A DNA stretch of 64,000 nt from Pseudomonas sp. ERMR1:02 (GTDB lineage: Bacteria > Pseudomonadota > Gammaproteobacteria > Pseudomonadales > Pseudomonadaceae): positions 87,141 to 151,140 of the forward strand of contig NZ_NKJI01000015.1 in assembly GCF_002277815.1 (NCBI RefSeq). The letters run 5' to 3'. The notes beneath the pieces were generated by a model. It saw only the letters and a list, made by a program, of their open reading frames with translations. It had not been told where the DNA came from and ran no database searches. Shown piece by piece: positions 9,027 to 18,764 of this stretch; position 1 is the first letter of the stretch; every line of letters starts with the position of its first letter. The position numbers and the translations under genes are program-made.

Positions 9027-9572
9027 TTAAGGCAGCAAGCTCTTCACGTTGATCGGTTCGGCTTCATTCTGCGCGGAGCCTTTCGGCTTACCGGCAATCG
9101 CCATACCTGCAACACGATAGAAGTTGTAATCAGGGTTTTTGCCGGGGCCGGAGATCAGCAGATCTTCTTTCTCGTAAACCAGGTCCTGACGTTTGAACTC
9201 GGCCATCTCGAAATCCGGTGTCAGCTGGATCGCGGTGGTCGGGCAGGCTTCCTCGCAGAGGCCGCAAAAGATGCAGCGCGAGAAGTTGATGCGGAAGAAC
9301 TCCGGATACCAGCGACCGTCGTCGGTTTCGGCTTTCTGTAGCGAGATGCAACCGACCGGGCAAGCCACGGCGCACAGGTTGCAGGCTACACAACGCTCTT
9401 CGCCGTCGGGGTCGCGGGTCAGGACAATACGCCCACGGTAGCGCGGCGGCAGGTAGACCGGTTCTTCCGGGTACTGCAGCGTGTCGCGCTTGCGGAAGGC
9501 GTGGCTAAAAATCATCACCAGGCTGCGAAGCTGGGTGAAGAAGCCATGCACGATGTCAAAAATGTACTTCAT
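9027..9572 (-). CDS. nuoI: NADH-quinone oxidoreductase subunit I (two 4Fe-4S clusters)
   Basis: The 181-residue ferredoxin-like peripheral subunit carries two complete CxxCxxCxxxCP motifs: Cys61, 64, 67, 71 and Cys100, 103, 106, 110. These hold clusters N6a and N6b, which pass electrons from the NuoG side to NuoB. The amphipathic N terminus (MKYIFDIVHGFF) anchors it at the membrane-arm junction. It lies between nuoH and nuoJ in the standard order. Confidence 0.97.
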   Translation of the reverse strand: MKYIFDIVHGFFTQLRSLVMIFSHAFRKRDTLQYPEEPVYLPPRYRGRIVLTRDPDGEERCVACNLCAVACPVGCISLQKAETDDGRWYPEFFRINFSRCIFCGLCEEACPTTAIQLTPDFEMAEFKRQDLVYEKEDLLISGPGKNPDYNFYRVAGMAIAGKPKGSAQNEAEPINVKSLLP

Positions 9573-9584
9573 GATTCTCTATCC

Positions 9585-10592
9585 TCACTGAGCCGCGACG
9601 GCGGGCGTGTTGAGCAACACGATCGCAGCGGTCACCAGCATGTTGACGAGGGTCAGCGGCAGGCAGAACTTCCAGCTGAAATCCATCACTTGGTCATACC
9701 GTGGGCGCGGAATCGAGGCGCGCAACAGGATGAAGAACATGATGAAGAACGCGGTTTTCAGCGCGAACCAGATGAACGGGATCTGCGGCAGAATGCCGAA
9801 CGGACCGTGCCAGCCACCGAAGAACAAGGTCACCAGCAGCGCCGAAATCAACACGATGCCGATGTACTCACCGACGAAGAACATGCCCCATTTCATGCCG
9901 GCGTATTCAATGTGGTAACCGTCGGCCAGTTCCTGTTCCGCTTCCGGCTGGTCGAACGGGTGACGGTGAGTCACGGCCACGCCGGCGATGAAGAAGGTCA
10001 GGAAGCCGAAGATCTGCGGAATGACGAACCACAGGTGCTGAGCCTGATAGTCGACGATGTCGCGCATGTTGAACGAGCCAACCTGGATCACGATGCCCAT
10101 CAGCGACAGGCCCATGAACACTTCGTACGACACGGTTTGTGCCGAGGCCCGCAAGCTGCCCAACAGGGCGAACTTGTTGTTACTCGACCAACCGGCGAAC
10201 AGCACCGCGTAGACCGACAGGCCGGCCATGGCAAAGAAGAACAGGATGCCGATGTTCAGATCCGCCACGCCCCAGGTCGGGGTGATCGGGATGATCGCGA
10301 AGGCAATCAGCAAGGCGCTCATGGCGACTACCGGTGCCAGGGTGAAGATCACCTTGTCGGCGAACGGCGGGGTCCAGTCTTCCTTGAAGAACATCTTGAT
10401 CATGTCGGCAGCGATCTGGAACGCACCGAACGGACCGACGCGGTTCGGACCGTAACGGTCCTGCCAGAGGGCGAGCAGACGACGCTCGACCCAGCTGAGC
10501 AGGGCGCCGCAGACCACCACGGCGAGCAGAATCACCACGGCCTTGAGGACCGCGATGATGATGTCGATCACTTCAGGAGTGAACAAGGTCAT
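9585..10592 (-). CDS. nuoH: NADH-quinone oxidoreductase subunit H
   Basis: The 335-residue protein has eight membrane helices and forms the membrane side of the quinone-binding chamber. ERRLLALWQDRYGPNRVGP at the N-terminal side and the acidic, glutamate-rich loop RHPFDQPEAEQELADGY are the family hallmarks. The start overlaps the stop of nuoG by four bases (10589-10592), indicating coupled translation. The frame is intact. Confidence 0.97.
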   Translation of the reverse strand: MTLFTPEVIDIIIAVLKAVVILLAVVVCGALLSWVERRLLALWQDRYGPNRVGPFGAFQIAADMIKMFFKEDWTPPFADKVIFTLAPVVAMSALLIAFAIIPITPTWGVADLNIGILFFFAMAGLSVYAVLFAGWSSNNKFALLGSLRASAQTVSYEVFMGLSLMGIVIQVGSFNMRDIVDYQAQHLWFVIPQIFGFLTFFIAGVAVTHRHPFDQPEAEQELADGYHIEYAGMKWGMFFVGEYIGIVLISALLVTLFFGGWHGPFGILPQIPFIWFALKTAFFIMFFILLRASIPRPRYDQVMDFSWKFCLPLTLVNMLVTAAIVLLNTPAVAAQ

Positions 10593-13303
10593 TGAGCTGC
10601 CTCCTGCAGACCGTCAACGGATTTGCCAAAGATCGCTGGCGGAATGCCGGCGATGCCCGCAGGCAATGCCACTAGACCGGCGCCCAGCGCTTCATTGATG
10701 CGCAGCGGCAGACGCAGGGTCTGGCCGGCCACGTTCAAGCTCAGCATCGCGCCGTCGTTGACACCCAGGCGGTCAGCTTCGGATTTGGCCAGTGCGACGT
10801 AGGCGGCCGGAATGCGTTCTTGAACCGGAGCGGCTTTCGAAGAGTTCTCTTCGCTGCCGAACAGGTGGAAGAACGGCACAACCTGCCAGGTGCCTTGAGC
10901 CGGGTTGAACGCGCGCGGAACACTGGCAAACCAGTTCAGCGAGTCACCGGTGCTTTCGATCAGGCGGGTGCCCGGGTCGCCAGCACGAATGTGACCACCG
11001 ACTTCGTCCTGGAACTTGTTCCAGGCTTGCGGTGAGTTCCAGCCTGGAGACCAGGCGAATGGCACTTGCTGACGCGGTTCGGTGGAGCCCGAGTAACCTT
11101 CCATCGAGAAGGCGAACGCGGTGTCCTTGTCCTGCGGGGTACGCGGTTCGTGCACGCTGATGTCGGCGCGCATGGCGGTACGACCAGAGTAGCGCAGCGG
11201 TTCACGGGCCAGTTTCATGCCCTTGATGCGGAACGCGGCGGACGGTGCGGCATCGACGATGCGATTGAGCAGCGGTGTGCTCGAAGCAACGGCAGCGGTG
11301 ACGTGATCCAGCTGGGTCCAGTCGATCGGCTGGTTCAGCAGGGTCGCGCGCAAGGCATGCAGCCAGCGCCAGCCTTCGTGAACCAGGATGCTCGCATCCA
11401 TGTACTTCGGATCGAAGACCTGGAAGAAGCGCTGGGCGCGGCCTTCCTGGCTGACCAGCGTACCGTCGCCTTCAGCGAAGCTGGCGGCTGGCAGAACCAG
11501 GTGCGCGCGATCGCTGGTGGCAGTCTTCTGATGGTCAGCGACGATCAGTACTTTCGCGGCGTTCAGGGCAGCATCGACACGAGCTTTGTCGGTACGGGTG
11601 TACAGATCGTTTTCCAGTACGACGATGGCGTCGGCACGGCCGTCGATCACTGCTTGCAGCGCGGCGTCGACCGATTCGCCACCGAGCATGGCCAGGCCGA
11701 GGCTGTTGGCCTCTGGCACGATCAGGCTGATGGAACCGTTCTTCTCGCGCAGCTTCAGGGCTTTTGCAATGTTGGCAGCAGCCTCAATCAGCGCCTTGGA
11801 GCCCAGGGACGTACCGGCGATGATCAGTGGGCGCTTGGCAGCGAGCAGGGCGTCGGCAATGCGCTTGGCCAGCTCGAGGGCTTCGGCGTCCAGGCCTTCA
11901 ACGGCAGGCGCGCTGGCGTCGAGAGCGTGAGCCACAGCGAAACCGATGCGGGCCAGATCGTCGGGAGCTGCGTGAACGCATTCTTCGGCGATGTCGTCGA
12001 GCTTGGTTTCAGCCAGGCTGGCGATGAACAGCGGGTTCAGCGCGTGCTGACCGATGTTCTTCACCGCGGCGTCGAGCCAAGGCTGGACGCGCATGGCGTC
12101 GGCCATGTCTTCGGCTTTACCTTTGACCGACTGGCGCAGGGCCAGGGCCATACGCGCAGCAGTCTGGGTCAGGTCTTCACCGAGGACGAACACGGCGTCG
12201 TGGTCTTCGACGTCGCGCATGTTTGGCACAGGCAGCGGGCTGTCTTTGAGCACCTGCAGTACCAGACGAATGCGTGCAAGCTCCCCGGCTTCGATACCGG
12301 AGTAGAAGTGCTCGGCGCCGACCAGTTCGCGCAGCGCGTAGTTGCTTTCGAGGCTGGCGCGTGGCGAACCGATACCGACGATGTTGCGACCGCGCAGCAG
12401 GTCGGCAGCTTTATCCAGCGCTTCGTCGAGGCTCAGCTTGGCGCCATTGGCCAGCAGCGGCTGACGTGGACGGTCTTCGCGGTTGACGTAGCCATAACCG
12501 AAACGGCCGCGGTCGCACAGGAAGTACTGGTTTACCGAACCGTTGAAACGGTTTTCGATACGACGCAGTTCGCCGTAACGCTCACCCGGGGAAATGTTGC
12601 AACCGCTGGAGCAGCCATGGCAGATGCTCGGCGAGAATTGCATGTCCCATTTACGGTTGTAGCGCTCGGAGTGAGTCTTGTCGGTGAACACGCCGGTCGG
12701 GCAGACCTCGGTGAGGTTGCCGGAGAACTCGCTTTCCAGGGTGCCGTCTTCAACGCGACCGAAGTACACGTTGTCGTGGGCGCCGAATACGCCGAGATCG
12801 GTGCCGCCGGCGTAGTCCTTATAGAAGCGCACGCAGCGGTAGCAAGCGATGCAGCGGTTCATTTCGTGGGAAATGAACGGGCCCAGTTGCTGGTTCTGGT
12901 GGGTACGCTTGGTGAAGCGGTAACGGCGCTCGTTGTGGCCGGTCATTACCGTCATGTCTTGCAGGTGGCAGTGACCGCCCTCTTCACAGACCGGGCAGTC
13001 GTGAGGGTGGTTGGTCATCAGCCATTCAACAACGCTGGCGCGGAAGGCCTTGGATTCTTCATCGTCGATGGAGATCCAGGTGCCATCAGTGGCAGGGGTC
13101 ATGCAGGACATGACGATGCGACCACGGGTGTCGTTTTCGTCTGTGTACTGCTTGACCGCGCACTGGCGGCAAGCGCCAACGCTGCCTAGGGCTGGGTGCC
13201 AGCAGAAGTACGGAATATCGAGGCCTAGCGACAGACATGCCTGTAACAGGTTGTCTGCCCCGTCGACTTCGAGCGCTTTGCCGTCTACGTGGATAGTGGC
13301 CAT
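10589..13303 (-). CDS. nuoG: NADH-quinone oxidoreductase subunit G (Fe-S chain)
   Basis: The 904-residue peripheral-arm subunit begins with a ferredoxin-like domain whose Cys34, 45, 48 and 67 bind a 2Fe-2S cluster. Next come the His/Cys motif HPHDCPVCEEGGHCHLQDM, a 4Fe-4S motif CIACYRCVRFY and a further CHGCSSGCN cluster, as in the E. coli-type enzyme that holds the extra N7 cluster. The remainder is a molybdopterin-oxidoreductase-like fold without a recognisable metal role. It carries electrons from NuoF/NuoE towards NuoI. About 140 bases separate it from nuoF, the largest gap inside the operon. Confidence 0.97.
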   Translation of the reverse strand: MATIHVDGKALEVDGADNLLQACLSLGLDIPYFCWHPALGSVGACRQCAVKQYTDENDTRGRIVMSCMTPATDGTWISIDDEESKAFRASVVEWLMTNHPHDCPVCEEGGHCHLQDMTVMTGHNERRYRFTKRTHQNQQLGPFISHEMNRCIACYRCVRFYKDYAGGTDLGVFGAHDNVYFGRVEDGTLESEFSGNLTEVCPTGVFTDKTHSERYNRKWDMQFSPSICHGCSSGCNISPGERYGELRRIENRFNGSVNQYFLCDRGRFGYGYVNREDRPRQPLLANGAKLSLDEALDKAADLLRGRNIVGIGSPRASLESNYALRELVGAEHFYSGIEAGELARIRLVLQVLKDSPLPVPNMRDVEDHDAVFVLGEDLTQTAARMALALRQSVKGKAEDMADAMRVQPWLDAAVKNIGQHALNPLFIASLAETKLDDIAEECVHAAPDDLARIGFAVAHALDASAPAVEGLDAEALELAKRIADALLAAKRPLIIAGTSLGSKALIEAAANIAKALKLREKNGSISLIVPEANSLGLAMLGGESVDAALQAVIDGRADAIVVLENDLYTRTDKARVDAALNAAKVLIVADHQKTATSDRAHLVLPAASFAEGDGTLVSQEGRAQRFFQVFDPKYMDASILVHEGWRWLHALRATLLNQPIDWTQLDHVTAAVASSTPLLNRIVDAAPSAAFRIKGMKLAREPLRYSGRTAMRADISVHEPRTPQDKDTAFAFSMEGYSGSTEPRQQVPFAWSPGWNSPQAWNKFQDEVGGHIRAGDPGTRLIESTGDSLNWFASVPRAFNPAQGTWQVVPFFHLFGSEENSSKAAPVQERIPAAYVALAKSEADRLGVNDGAMLSLNVAGQTLRLPLRINEALGAGLVALPAGIAGIPPAIFGKSVDGLQEAAQ

Positions 13304-13440
13304 GGTTCAAAGTTCTTCGTTGGCCCGGTGTCAGCGGGCGTGGCTAATGGAATCTTGTTATCCGCGCGAATCAAAACAGCCGGTAAAGGCGTCATCGCAC
13401 GAAAAGCGAAGGGCACGGACCCTTCGCCTTTTTTAAGCGT

Positions 13441-14796
13441 TTACGCGCCGACTACGATCGGCCTTGCCAGAGGCGGGACGGCAGCGCTGGTAGGCGCGAT
13501 GCCGGCTTCGAACTCATGGCGGAAGTATTTGATTGCGCTGCCCAACGGCTCCACGGCACCCGGTGCGTGAGCACAGAAGGTCTTGCCTGGGCCGAGGAAA
13601 CCGACCAGACCCAACAGGGTCTCGATGTCGCCGGCTTGCCCTTCACCGTTCTCGATGGCCATCAAGAGCTTGACGCTCCATGGCAGGCCATCGCGGCAAG
13701 GGGTGCAGAAGCCGCAGGATTCGCGGGCGAAGAACTGCTCCATGTTGCGCAGCAGGGACACCATGTTGACGCTGTCGTCCACCGCCATGGCCAGGCCGGT
13801 ACCCATACGGGTGCCCACTTTGGCGATGCCGCCAGCGTACATTTGTGCGTCCAGGTGTTCCGGCAACAGGAAACCGGTACCGGCGCCGCCAGGCTGCCAG
13901 GCCTTGAGCTTGTAACCGTCGCGCATGCCGCCGGCGTAGTCTTCGAACAGCTCGCGACCGGTGACGCCGAACGGCAATTCCCACAGGCCCGGATTCTTGA
14001 CCTTGCCGGAGAAGCCCATGAGCTTGGTGCCCATGTCTTCACTGCCTTCACGGGCCAACGATTTGTACCAGTCCACGCCATCGGCAATGATCGCCGGCAC
14101 GTTGCACAGGGTTTCAACGTTGTTCACGCAAGTCGGCTTGCCCCACACGCCAACGGCGGCAGGGAAGGGCGGCTTGGAGCGCGGGTTGGCGCGGCGGCCT
14201 TCGAGGGAGTTGATCAGTGCGGTTTCTTCACCGCAGATGTAACGCCCGGCGCCGGTGTGGACGAACAGCTCGAAATCGAAGCCGCTGCCCAGGATGTTCT
14301 TGCCCAAAAGTCCCGCTGCCTTGGCTTCTTCCACGGCACGGTTCAGGTGCTTGGCGGCGGTGGTGTACTCGCCACGCAGGAAGATGTAGCCACGGTAGGT
14401 TTTCAGTGCGCGGGCACTGATCAGCATGCCTTCGATCAGCAGATGGGGCAGTTGCTCCATCAACATGCGGTCTTTCCAGGTGTTCGGCTCCATTTCATCC
14501 GCGTTACACAGCAGGTAGCGGATGTTGATGGATTCGTCTTTGGGCATCAGGCCCCACTTCACGCCAGTGGGGAAGCCTGCACCGCCGCGACCTTTAAGGC
14601 CTGCGTCTTTCACGGTCTGGACGATATCGTCCTGAGCCATGTCGGCGAAGGCCTTGCGCGCAGCGGCGTAACCGTTCTTGGCCTGGTACTCGTCGAGCCA
14701 TACGGCTTCGCCGTCGTCACGCAGACGCCAAGTGAGCGGGTGAGTCTCGGCCGACCGCTTGATGCGGTTGGCAGGACCGAAGGAAGTCAGGGTCAT
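13441..14796 (-). CDS. nuoF: NADH-quinone oxidoreductase subunit F (NADH/FMN binding)
   Basis: The 451-residue subunit is where NADH is oxidised. The glycine-rich KGRGGAGFPTGVKWG segment (from residue 68) binds NADH and FMN, and ESCGFCTPCRDG near residue 355 gives three of the four cysteines of the N3 4Fe-4S cluster. A downstream Cys in KTFCAHAPGA supplies the fourth. The start overlaps the stop of nuoE by four bases. It works as a dimeric module with NuoE. Confidence 0.97.
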   Translation of the reverse strand: MTLTSFGPANRIKRSAETHPLTWRLRDDGEAVWLDEYQAKNGYAAARKAFADMAQDDIVQTVKDAGLKGRGGAGFPTGVKWGLMPKDESINIRYLLCNADEMEPNTWKDRMLMEQLPHLLIEGMLISARALKTYRGYIFLRGEYTTAAKHLNRAVEEAKAAGLLGKNILGSGFDFELFVHTGAGRYICGEETALINSLEGRRANPRSKPPFPAAVGVWGKPTCVNNVETLCNVPAIIADGVDWYKSLAREGSEDMGTKLMGFSGKVKNPGLWELPFGVTGRELFEDYAGGMRDGYKLKAWQPGGAGTGFLLPEHLDAQMYAGGIAKVGTRMGTGLAMAVDDSVNMVSLLRNMEQFFARESCGFCTPCRDGLPWSVKLLMAIENGEGQAGDIETLLGLVGFLGPGKTFCAHAPGAVEPLGSAIKYFRHEFEAGIAPTSAAVPPLARPIVVGA

Positions 14797-15290
14797 ACGT
14801 AGCCCTCGAGCAATTTGGCAACGCCGGCAGGCTGCACATCACCGAAAGTGTCGTCGTCGATCATCAACGCCGGCGCCTTGTCGCAGTTGCCGAGGCAGCA
14901 GACCGGCAGCAGGGTGAAACGACCATCGTTGGTGGTCTGACCCAGGCCGATGCCCAGCTTGCTCTGGATTTCGCTGACCACGGACTCATGGCCGCCGATG
15001 TAGCAGACCATGCTGTCGCAGACGCGAATGATGTGACGGCCGACCGGTTGACGGAAGATCTGGCTATAGAAAGTCGCCACGCCTTCAACGTCACTGGCCG
15101 GGATGCCCAGCATCTCGCCGATGGCGTAAAGGGCGCCGTCTGGCACCCAGCCACGTTCCTTCTGGACGATCTTCAGGGCTTCGATCGACGCCGCGCGCGG
15201 GTCTTCGTAGTGATGCAGCTCGTGCTCGATGGCCGAGCGCTCGGTTTCACTCAAAGTGAAACGGTCTGTCTGGATAAGCGTGCTGTTCAT
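14793..15290 (-). CDS. nuoE: NADH-quinone oxidoreductase subunit E (2Fe-2S)
   Basis: The 165-residue thioredoxin-fold ferredoxin subunit binds the 2Fe-2S cluster N1a through Cys91, Cys96 (VCDSMVCYIGG) and the CCLGNCDKAP pair near residues 132 and 136. It pairs with NuoF in the NADH dehydrogenase module. It is two bases from nuoCD and overlaps nuoF by four bases. Confidence 0.97.
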   Translation of the reverse strand: MNSTLIQTDRFTLSETERSAIEHELHHYEDPRAASIEALKIVQKERGWVPDGALYAIGEMLGIPASDVEGVATFYSQIFRQPVGRHIIRVCDSMVCYIGGHESVVSEIQSKLGIGLGQTTNDGRFTLLPVCCLGNCDKAPALMIDDDTFGDVQPAGVAKLLEGYV

Positions 15291-15292
15291 GC

Positions 15293-17077
15293 TTAGCGGT
15301 CCACGTCGGCCATAACGAAATCGATACTACCCAGGTACGCGATCAAGTCCGCGACCATGCTGCCTTTGATCACCGAAGGGATCTGCTGCAGATGCGGGAA
15401 GCTTGGGGTACGAATCCGGGTGCGGTAGCTCATGGTGCCGCCATCGCTCGTCAGGTAATAACTGTTGATGCCCTTGGTCGCTTCGATCATCTGGAAGGAT
15501 TCGTTGGCCGGCATGACCGGGCCCCACGAAACTTGCAGGAAGTGCGTGATCAAGGTTTCGATGTGTTGCAGCGTGCGCTCTTTCGGTGGCGGGGTAGTCA
15601 GCGGGTGATCCGCCTTGTACGGGCCTTCCGGCATGTTGCGCATGCACTGATCGATGATCCTGATGCTCTGGCGCATTTCTTCGACGCGCACGATGCAACG
15701 GTCGTAGGCATCGCCATTGGCGGCCAGCGGTACTTCGAATTCGAAGTTCTCGTAGCCCGAGTACGGGCGCGCTTTACGCAGGTCGAAGTCGCAACCGGTC
15801 GAACGCAGGCCAGCACCGGTCACGCCCCATTCCAGGGCTTGCTTGGTGTTGTAGTCGGCGACGCCGATGGTCCGGCCACGCAGGATGCTGTTGTCCAGTG
15901 CGGCTTTCTGGTATTCGTCGAGACGCTTTGGCATCCACTCGACGAAATCCTTGACCAGTTTTTCCCAGCCGCGCGGCAGGTCGTGGGCGACGCCACCGAT
16001 GCGGTACCAGGCCGGGTGCAGGCGGAAACCGGTAATGGCTTCGATCACCGTGTACGCGCGCTGGCGGTCGGTGAAGGTGAAGAACACCGGGGTCATGGCG
16101 CCGACGTCCTGGATGTAGGTACCCAGGAACAGCAGGTGGCTGGTGATCCGGAAGAACTCGGCCATCATGATGCGGATGACGTCGACCTTCTCGGGCACCT
16201 TGATGCCGGCCAGCTTCTCGACCGAGAGCACGTACGGCAGGTTGTTCATCACGCCGCCGAGGTAGTCGATACGGTCGGTGTACGGAATGAAGCTGTGCCA
16301 GGACTGACGCTCGGCCATCTTCTCGGCACCACGGTGGTGGTAGCCGACGTCCGGTACACAGTCGACGATCTCTTCACCGTCCAGCTGCAAGATGATGCGG
16401 AACGCACCGTGCGCCGAAGGGTGGTTGGGACCCAGGTTGAGGAACATGTAGTCCTCGTTCGGGCCGGAACGTTTCATGCCCCAGTCTTCAGGCTTGAAGC
16501 GCGCGGCTTCTTCCTCAAGCTGTTGCTTGGCCAGGGTCAGGCTGAATGGATCGAACTCGGTGGCACGGGCCGGGAAGTCCTTGCGCAGCGGGTGACCTTC
16601 CCAGGTCGGCGGCATCATGATGCGGGTCAGGTGCGGGTGACCTTTGAAGTCGATACCGTACATGTCCCAGACTTCACGCTCGTACCAGTTGGCATTCGGC
16701 CAGATGCTGGTGACGGTCGGCAGGCTGAGGTCGCTCTCGGATAAGGCGACCTTGATCATTACGTCACTATTACGCTCGATCGACATCAAGTGATAGAAAA
16801 CGGAGAACTCGACGCCGTTCGGCAGCCCTTGACGCTTGGTGCGCAGGCGCTCGTCCACGCCGTGCAGGTCATAAAGCATGACGTACGGCTTGGGCAGGTT
16901 GCGCAGGAAAGTCAGGACTTCAACGAGTTTGGCGCGGGCAACCCAAAGCACCGGCATGCCGGTGCGGGTAGGCTGGGCGGTGAACGCCTCGGGGCCAAAA
17001 CGGTTGTTCAGTTCGACGACCACATCCTGGTCGTCTGCCTTGTAAGGCGGGATGTACAGAGCACTGCCTGTAGTCAT
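15293..17077 (-). CDS. nuoC: NADH-quinone oxidoreductase fused subunit C/D
   Basis: The product is a 594-residue fusion of NuoC (about 1-190) and NuoD (about 205-594), the arrangement found in E. coli and Pseudomonas; nuoCD is also used as a symbol. The D part contains GPNHPSAHGAFRIILQLDGE with the conserved histidines that face the quinone site. The start at 17077 (MTTGSALYIPPYK) is preferred over an upstream in-frame TTG because it matches the Pseudomonas family N terminus. The C part contacts NuoB, and the D part forms the quinone-reducing pocket with it. Confidence 0.96.
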   Translation of the reverse strand: MTTGSALYIPPYKADDQDVVVELNNRFGPEAFTAQPTRTGMPVLWVARAKLVEVLTFLRNLPKPYVMLYDLHGVDERLRTKRQGLPNGVEFSVFYHLMSIERNSDVMIKVALSESDLSLPTVTSIWPNANWYEREVWDMYGIDFKGHPHLTRIMMPPTWEGHPLRKDFPARATEFDPFSLTLAKQQLEEEAARFKPEDWGMKRSGPNEDYMFLNLGPNHPSAHGAFRIILQLDGEEIVDCVPDVGYHHRGAEKMAERQSWHSFIPYTDRIDYLGGVMNNLPYVLSVEKLAGIKVPEKVDVIRIMMAEFFRITSHLLFLGTYIQDVGAMTPVFFTFTDRQRAYTVIEAITGFRLHPAWYRIGGVAHDLPRGWEKLVKDFVEWMPKRLDEYQKAALDNSILRGRTIGVADYNTKQALEWGVTGAGLRSTGCDFDLRKARPYSGYENFEFEVPLAANGDAYDRCIVRVEEMRQSIRIIDQCMRNMPEGPYKADHPLTTPPPKERTLQHIETLITHFLQVSWGPVMPANESFQMIEATKGINSYYLTSDGGTMSYRTRIRTPSFPHLQQIPSVIKGSMVADLIAYLGSIDFVMADVDR

Positions 17078-17150
17078 GGTTATTTTATCGCTTTCGGTCA
17101 ACGTAAAGAATGAGGCCAGTTTTTCGTTTCTTTGAAACAGCTGAACTGGA

Positions 17151-17825
17151 TCAGACTTCGTCGGGGCTGCGCAGGTTGGTCACTGCGATACGCTGTTCGC
17201 GGCGCTTTTCCTTTTCGGAAGGCATCTCGGCGCGATAAACGCCTTGATCACCGACGACCCAGGAAAGTGGGCGACGCTCCTGGCCAATCGACTCCTGCAG
17301 CAGCATCAAGCCTTGCAGGAAAGCTTCAGGGCGGGGCGGGCAGCCAGGCACGTAGACGTCCACGGGCAGGAACTTGTCCACCCCTTGAACGACAGAGTAG
17401 ATGTCGTACATGCCACCGGAGTTGGCGCACGAACCCATGGAGATAACCCATTTAGGTTCGAGCATTTGCTCGTAGAGACGCTGAATGATCGGCGCCATCT
17501 TGATGAAGCAGGTACCGGCGATAACCATGAAATCCGCCTGACGCGGCGATGCCCGGATAACCTCGGCGCCAAAGCGCGCGATGTCGTGGGGCGCCGTGAA
17601 GGCGGTGGTCATTTCCACGTAGCAGCACGAAAGACCGAAGTTATACGGCCACAGGGAGTTCTTGCGCCCCCAGTTGATCGTGCCGTTAAGCACGTCTTCG
17701 AGCTTGCCCATGAAAATGTTTTTGTGGACTTGATCTTCTAACGGATCGGAAACGGTTTCCCGTTCGCCAATCGGATACTGCTCGTTAGGAGCATCGGGGT
17801 CGATCCTGGTGAGATTGTATTGCAT
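17151..17825 (-). CDS. nuoB: NADH-quinone oxidoreductase subunit B (cluster N2)
   Basis: The 224-residue peripheral subunit carries the terminal 4Fe-4S cluster N2, ligated by the adjacent cysteines in GLSCCYVEM, one in VIAGTCFIK/SMGSC and one in VPGCPPRPEA. It hands electrons to ubiquinone. The ATG at 17825 is taken instead of the in-frame TTG two codons upstream; MQYNLTRIDPDAPNEQYP is the family N terminus. It lies ten bases after nuoA. Confidence 0.97.
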   Translation of the reverse strand: MQYNLTRIDPDAPNEQYPIGERETVSDPLEDQVHKNIFMGKLEDVLNGTINWGRKNSLWPYNFGLSCCYVEMTTAFTAPHDIARFGAEVIRASPRQADFMVIAGTCFIKMAPIIQRLYEQMLEPKWVISMGSCANSGGMYDIYSVVQGVDKFLPVDVYVPGCPPRPEAFLQGLMLLQESIGQERRPLSWVVGDQGVYRAEMPSEKEKRREQRIAVTNLRSPDEV

Positions 17826-17835
17826 TGCCAAAGCC

Positions 17836-18249
17836 TCATTGTTTCAGCTTCGCTTGCCGCTTACGACGAGCTTCCGGAGCCCAGTCAAGGGCGCCCACTC
17901 GGAATAGGTAGACAAGGCCTGCCAACAGAATTGCTATGAAAACGAGAGCTTCGACGAATCCGGTCCAGCCGCTTTCGCGGACGGACACAGACCATGCAAA
18001 GAGAAAGAGGGCTTCGATATCGAAGATCACGAAGAGCATCGCGACCAGATAGAATTTGGCTGAGAGCCGCAAGCGGGCGCCACCTGTAGGTAGCATGCCG
18101 GACTCGAACGGTTCGTTTTTGCTGCGGCCCCAGGCTTTTGACCCAAGGAGGCTGGAGACGCCGAGCATGAAGGCGCAGAGGCCGACAACGCCCAGAAGGA
18201 AAATGGCAAAGCCCCAGTTGTGGGCCATGAGTCCTGTCGCTTCGGGCAT
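17836..18249 (-). CDS. nuoA: NADH-quinone oxidoreductase subunit A
   Basis: The first gene of the operon encodes a 137-residue subunit with three membrane helices. GSKAWGRSKNEPFESGM is the conserved loop at the quinone chamber entrance, and FVIFDIEALFLFAW is the acidic helix. The start MPEATGLMAHNWG at 18249 fits the family; the longer open frame upstream (to 18354) is ignored. The region before it should hold the nuo promoter. Confidence 0.96.
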   Translation of the reverse strand: MPEATGLMAHNWGFAIFLLGVVGLCAFMLGVSSLLGSKAWGRSKNEPFESGMLPTGGARLRLSAKFYLVAMLFVIFDIEALFLFAWSVSVRESGWTGFVEALVFIAILLAGLVYLFRVGALDWAPEARRKRQAKLKQ

Positions 18250-18653
18250 GCTGGTAATCCTTAACAGAGAGCAAAGGTCTCTGAGCTTGAAAAAGAAACA
18301 AAGCAGTGACGATATGTCGCAGCAATCAATCCCGCTGATTTTATGGCTAAACACCCCGCAAGTAAAATTCCTATAGCGAAATTATTTATAGGAATAAGGA
18401 CATAGCGAACGCCAAAAGCGCCGTAGGCCTTGCGTTGCGGGCATTAGCCGGTTTTTCGGGAATTATGTTTTGTAGGGAATGTAACGAATATAGTTCCAGC
18501 TAAATGATAATCAATATTGTTTGGTTTGATTTTTAAACTGTTTATTCGGCTTGAAGTTGGGAAGTTGTCTTATATGGACGTAACTGCAAGCAGGGGTGGG
18601 GCACGTTTGAGCGGATTTTCTGGCTGCTGTGTGGGTTTGAGCGGGCCCGTATT
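18250..18653. other. Upstream region of nuoA, with no gene seen
   Basis: These 400 bases are clearly richer in A and T than the surrounding genes and have no convincing reading frame. They should contain the nuo promoter (leftward). The only specific site I can point to is a Fur-box-like sequence at 18500-18518. Beyond it, towards aceA, comes a REP element and the aceA terminator. Confidence 0.5.
18500..18518. promoter_or_regulatory. Fur-box-like sequence upstream of nuoA
   Basis: CTAAATGATAATCAATATT matches the classical 19-base Fur consensus at 14 positions by my count, including the central ATGATAATCA. It is about 250 bases upstream of nuoA. Complex I is rich in iron, so iron control is plausible, but the distance is long and one AT-rich match is weak evidence. 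Confidence 0.3.
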
Positions 18654-18745
18654 CTGTAGGAGCGAGGCTTGCCCGCGAAGAACGCGCTGCGGTGTTTCAG
18701 GTGCTGCGCGTCATCGTTCTTCGCGGGCAAGCCTCGCTCCTACAG
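18654..18745. repeat. REP inverted pair (REPIN)
   Basis: Perfect 31-base inverted arms at 18654-18684 and 18715-18745, of the class GTAGGAGCGAGGCTTGCCC. It lies between the nuo upstream region and the aceA terminator. Confidence 0.9.
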
Positions 18746-18764
18746 GGGCGGGGGGAATCCCGGA

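Noticed and set aside
11066..13189. 707-codon open frame antisense to nuoG
   Set aside because: Codon-bias shadow of nuoG, with no recognisable domain and no ribosome site.
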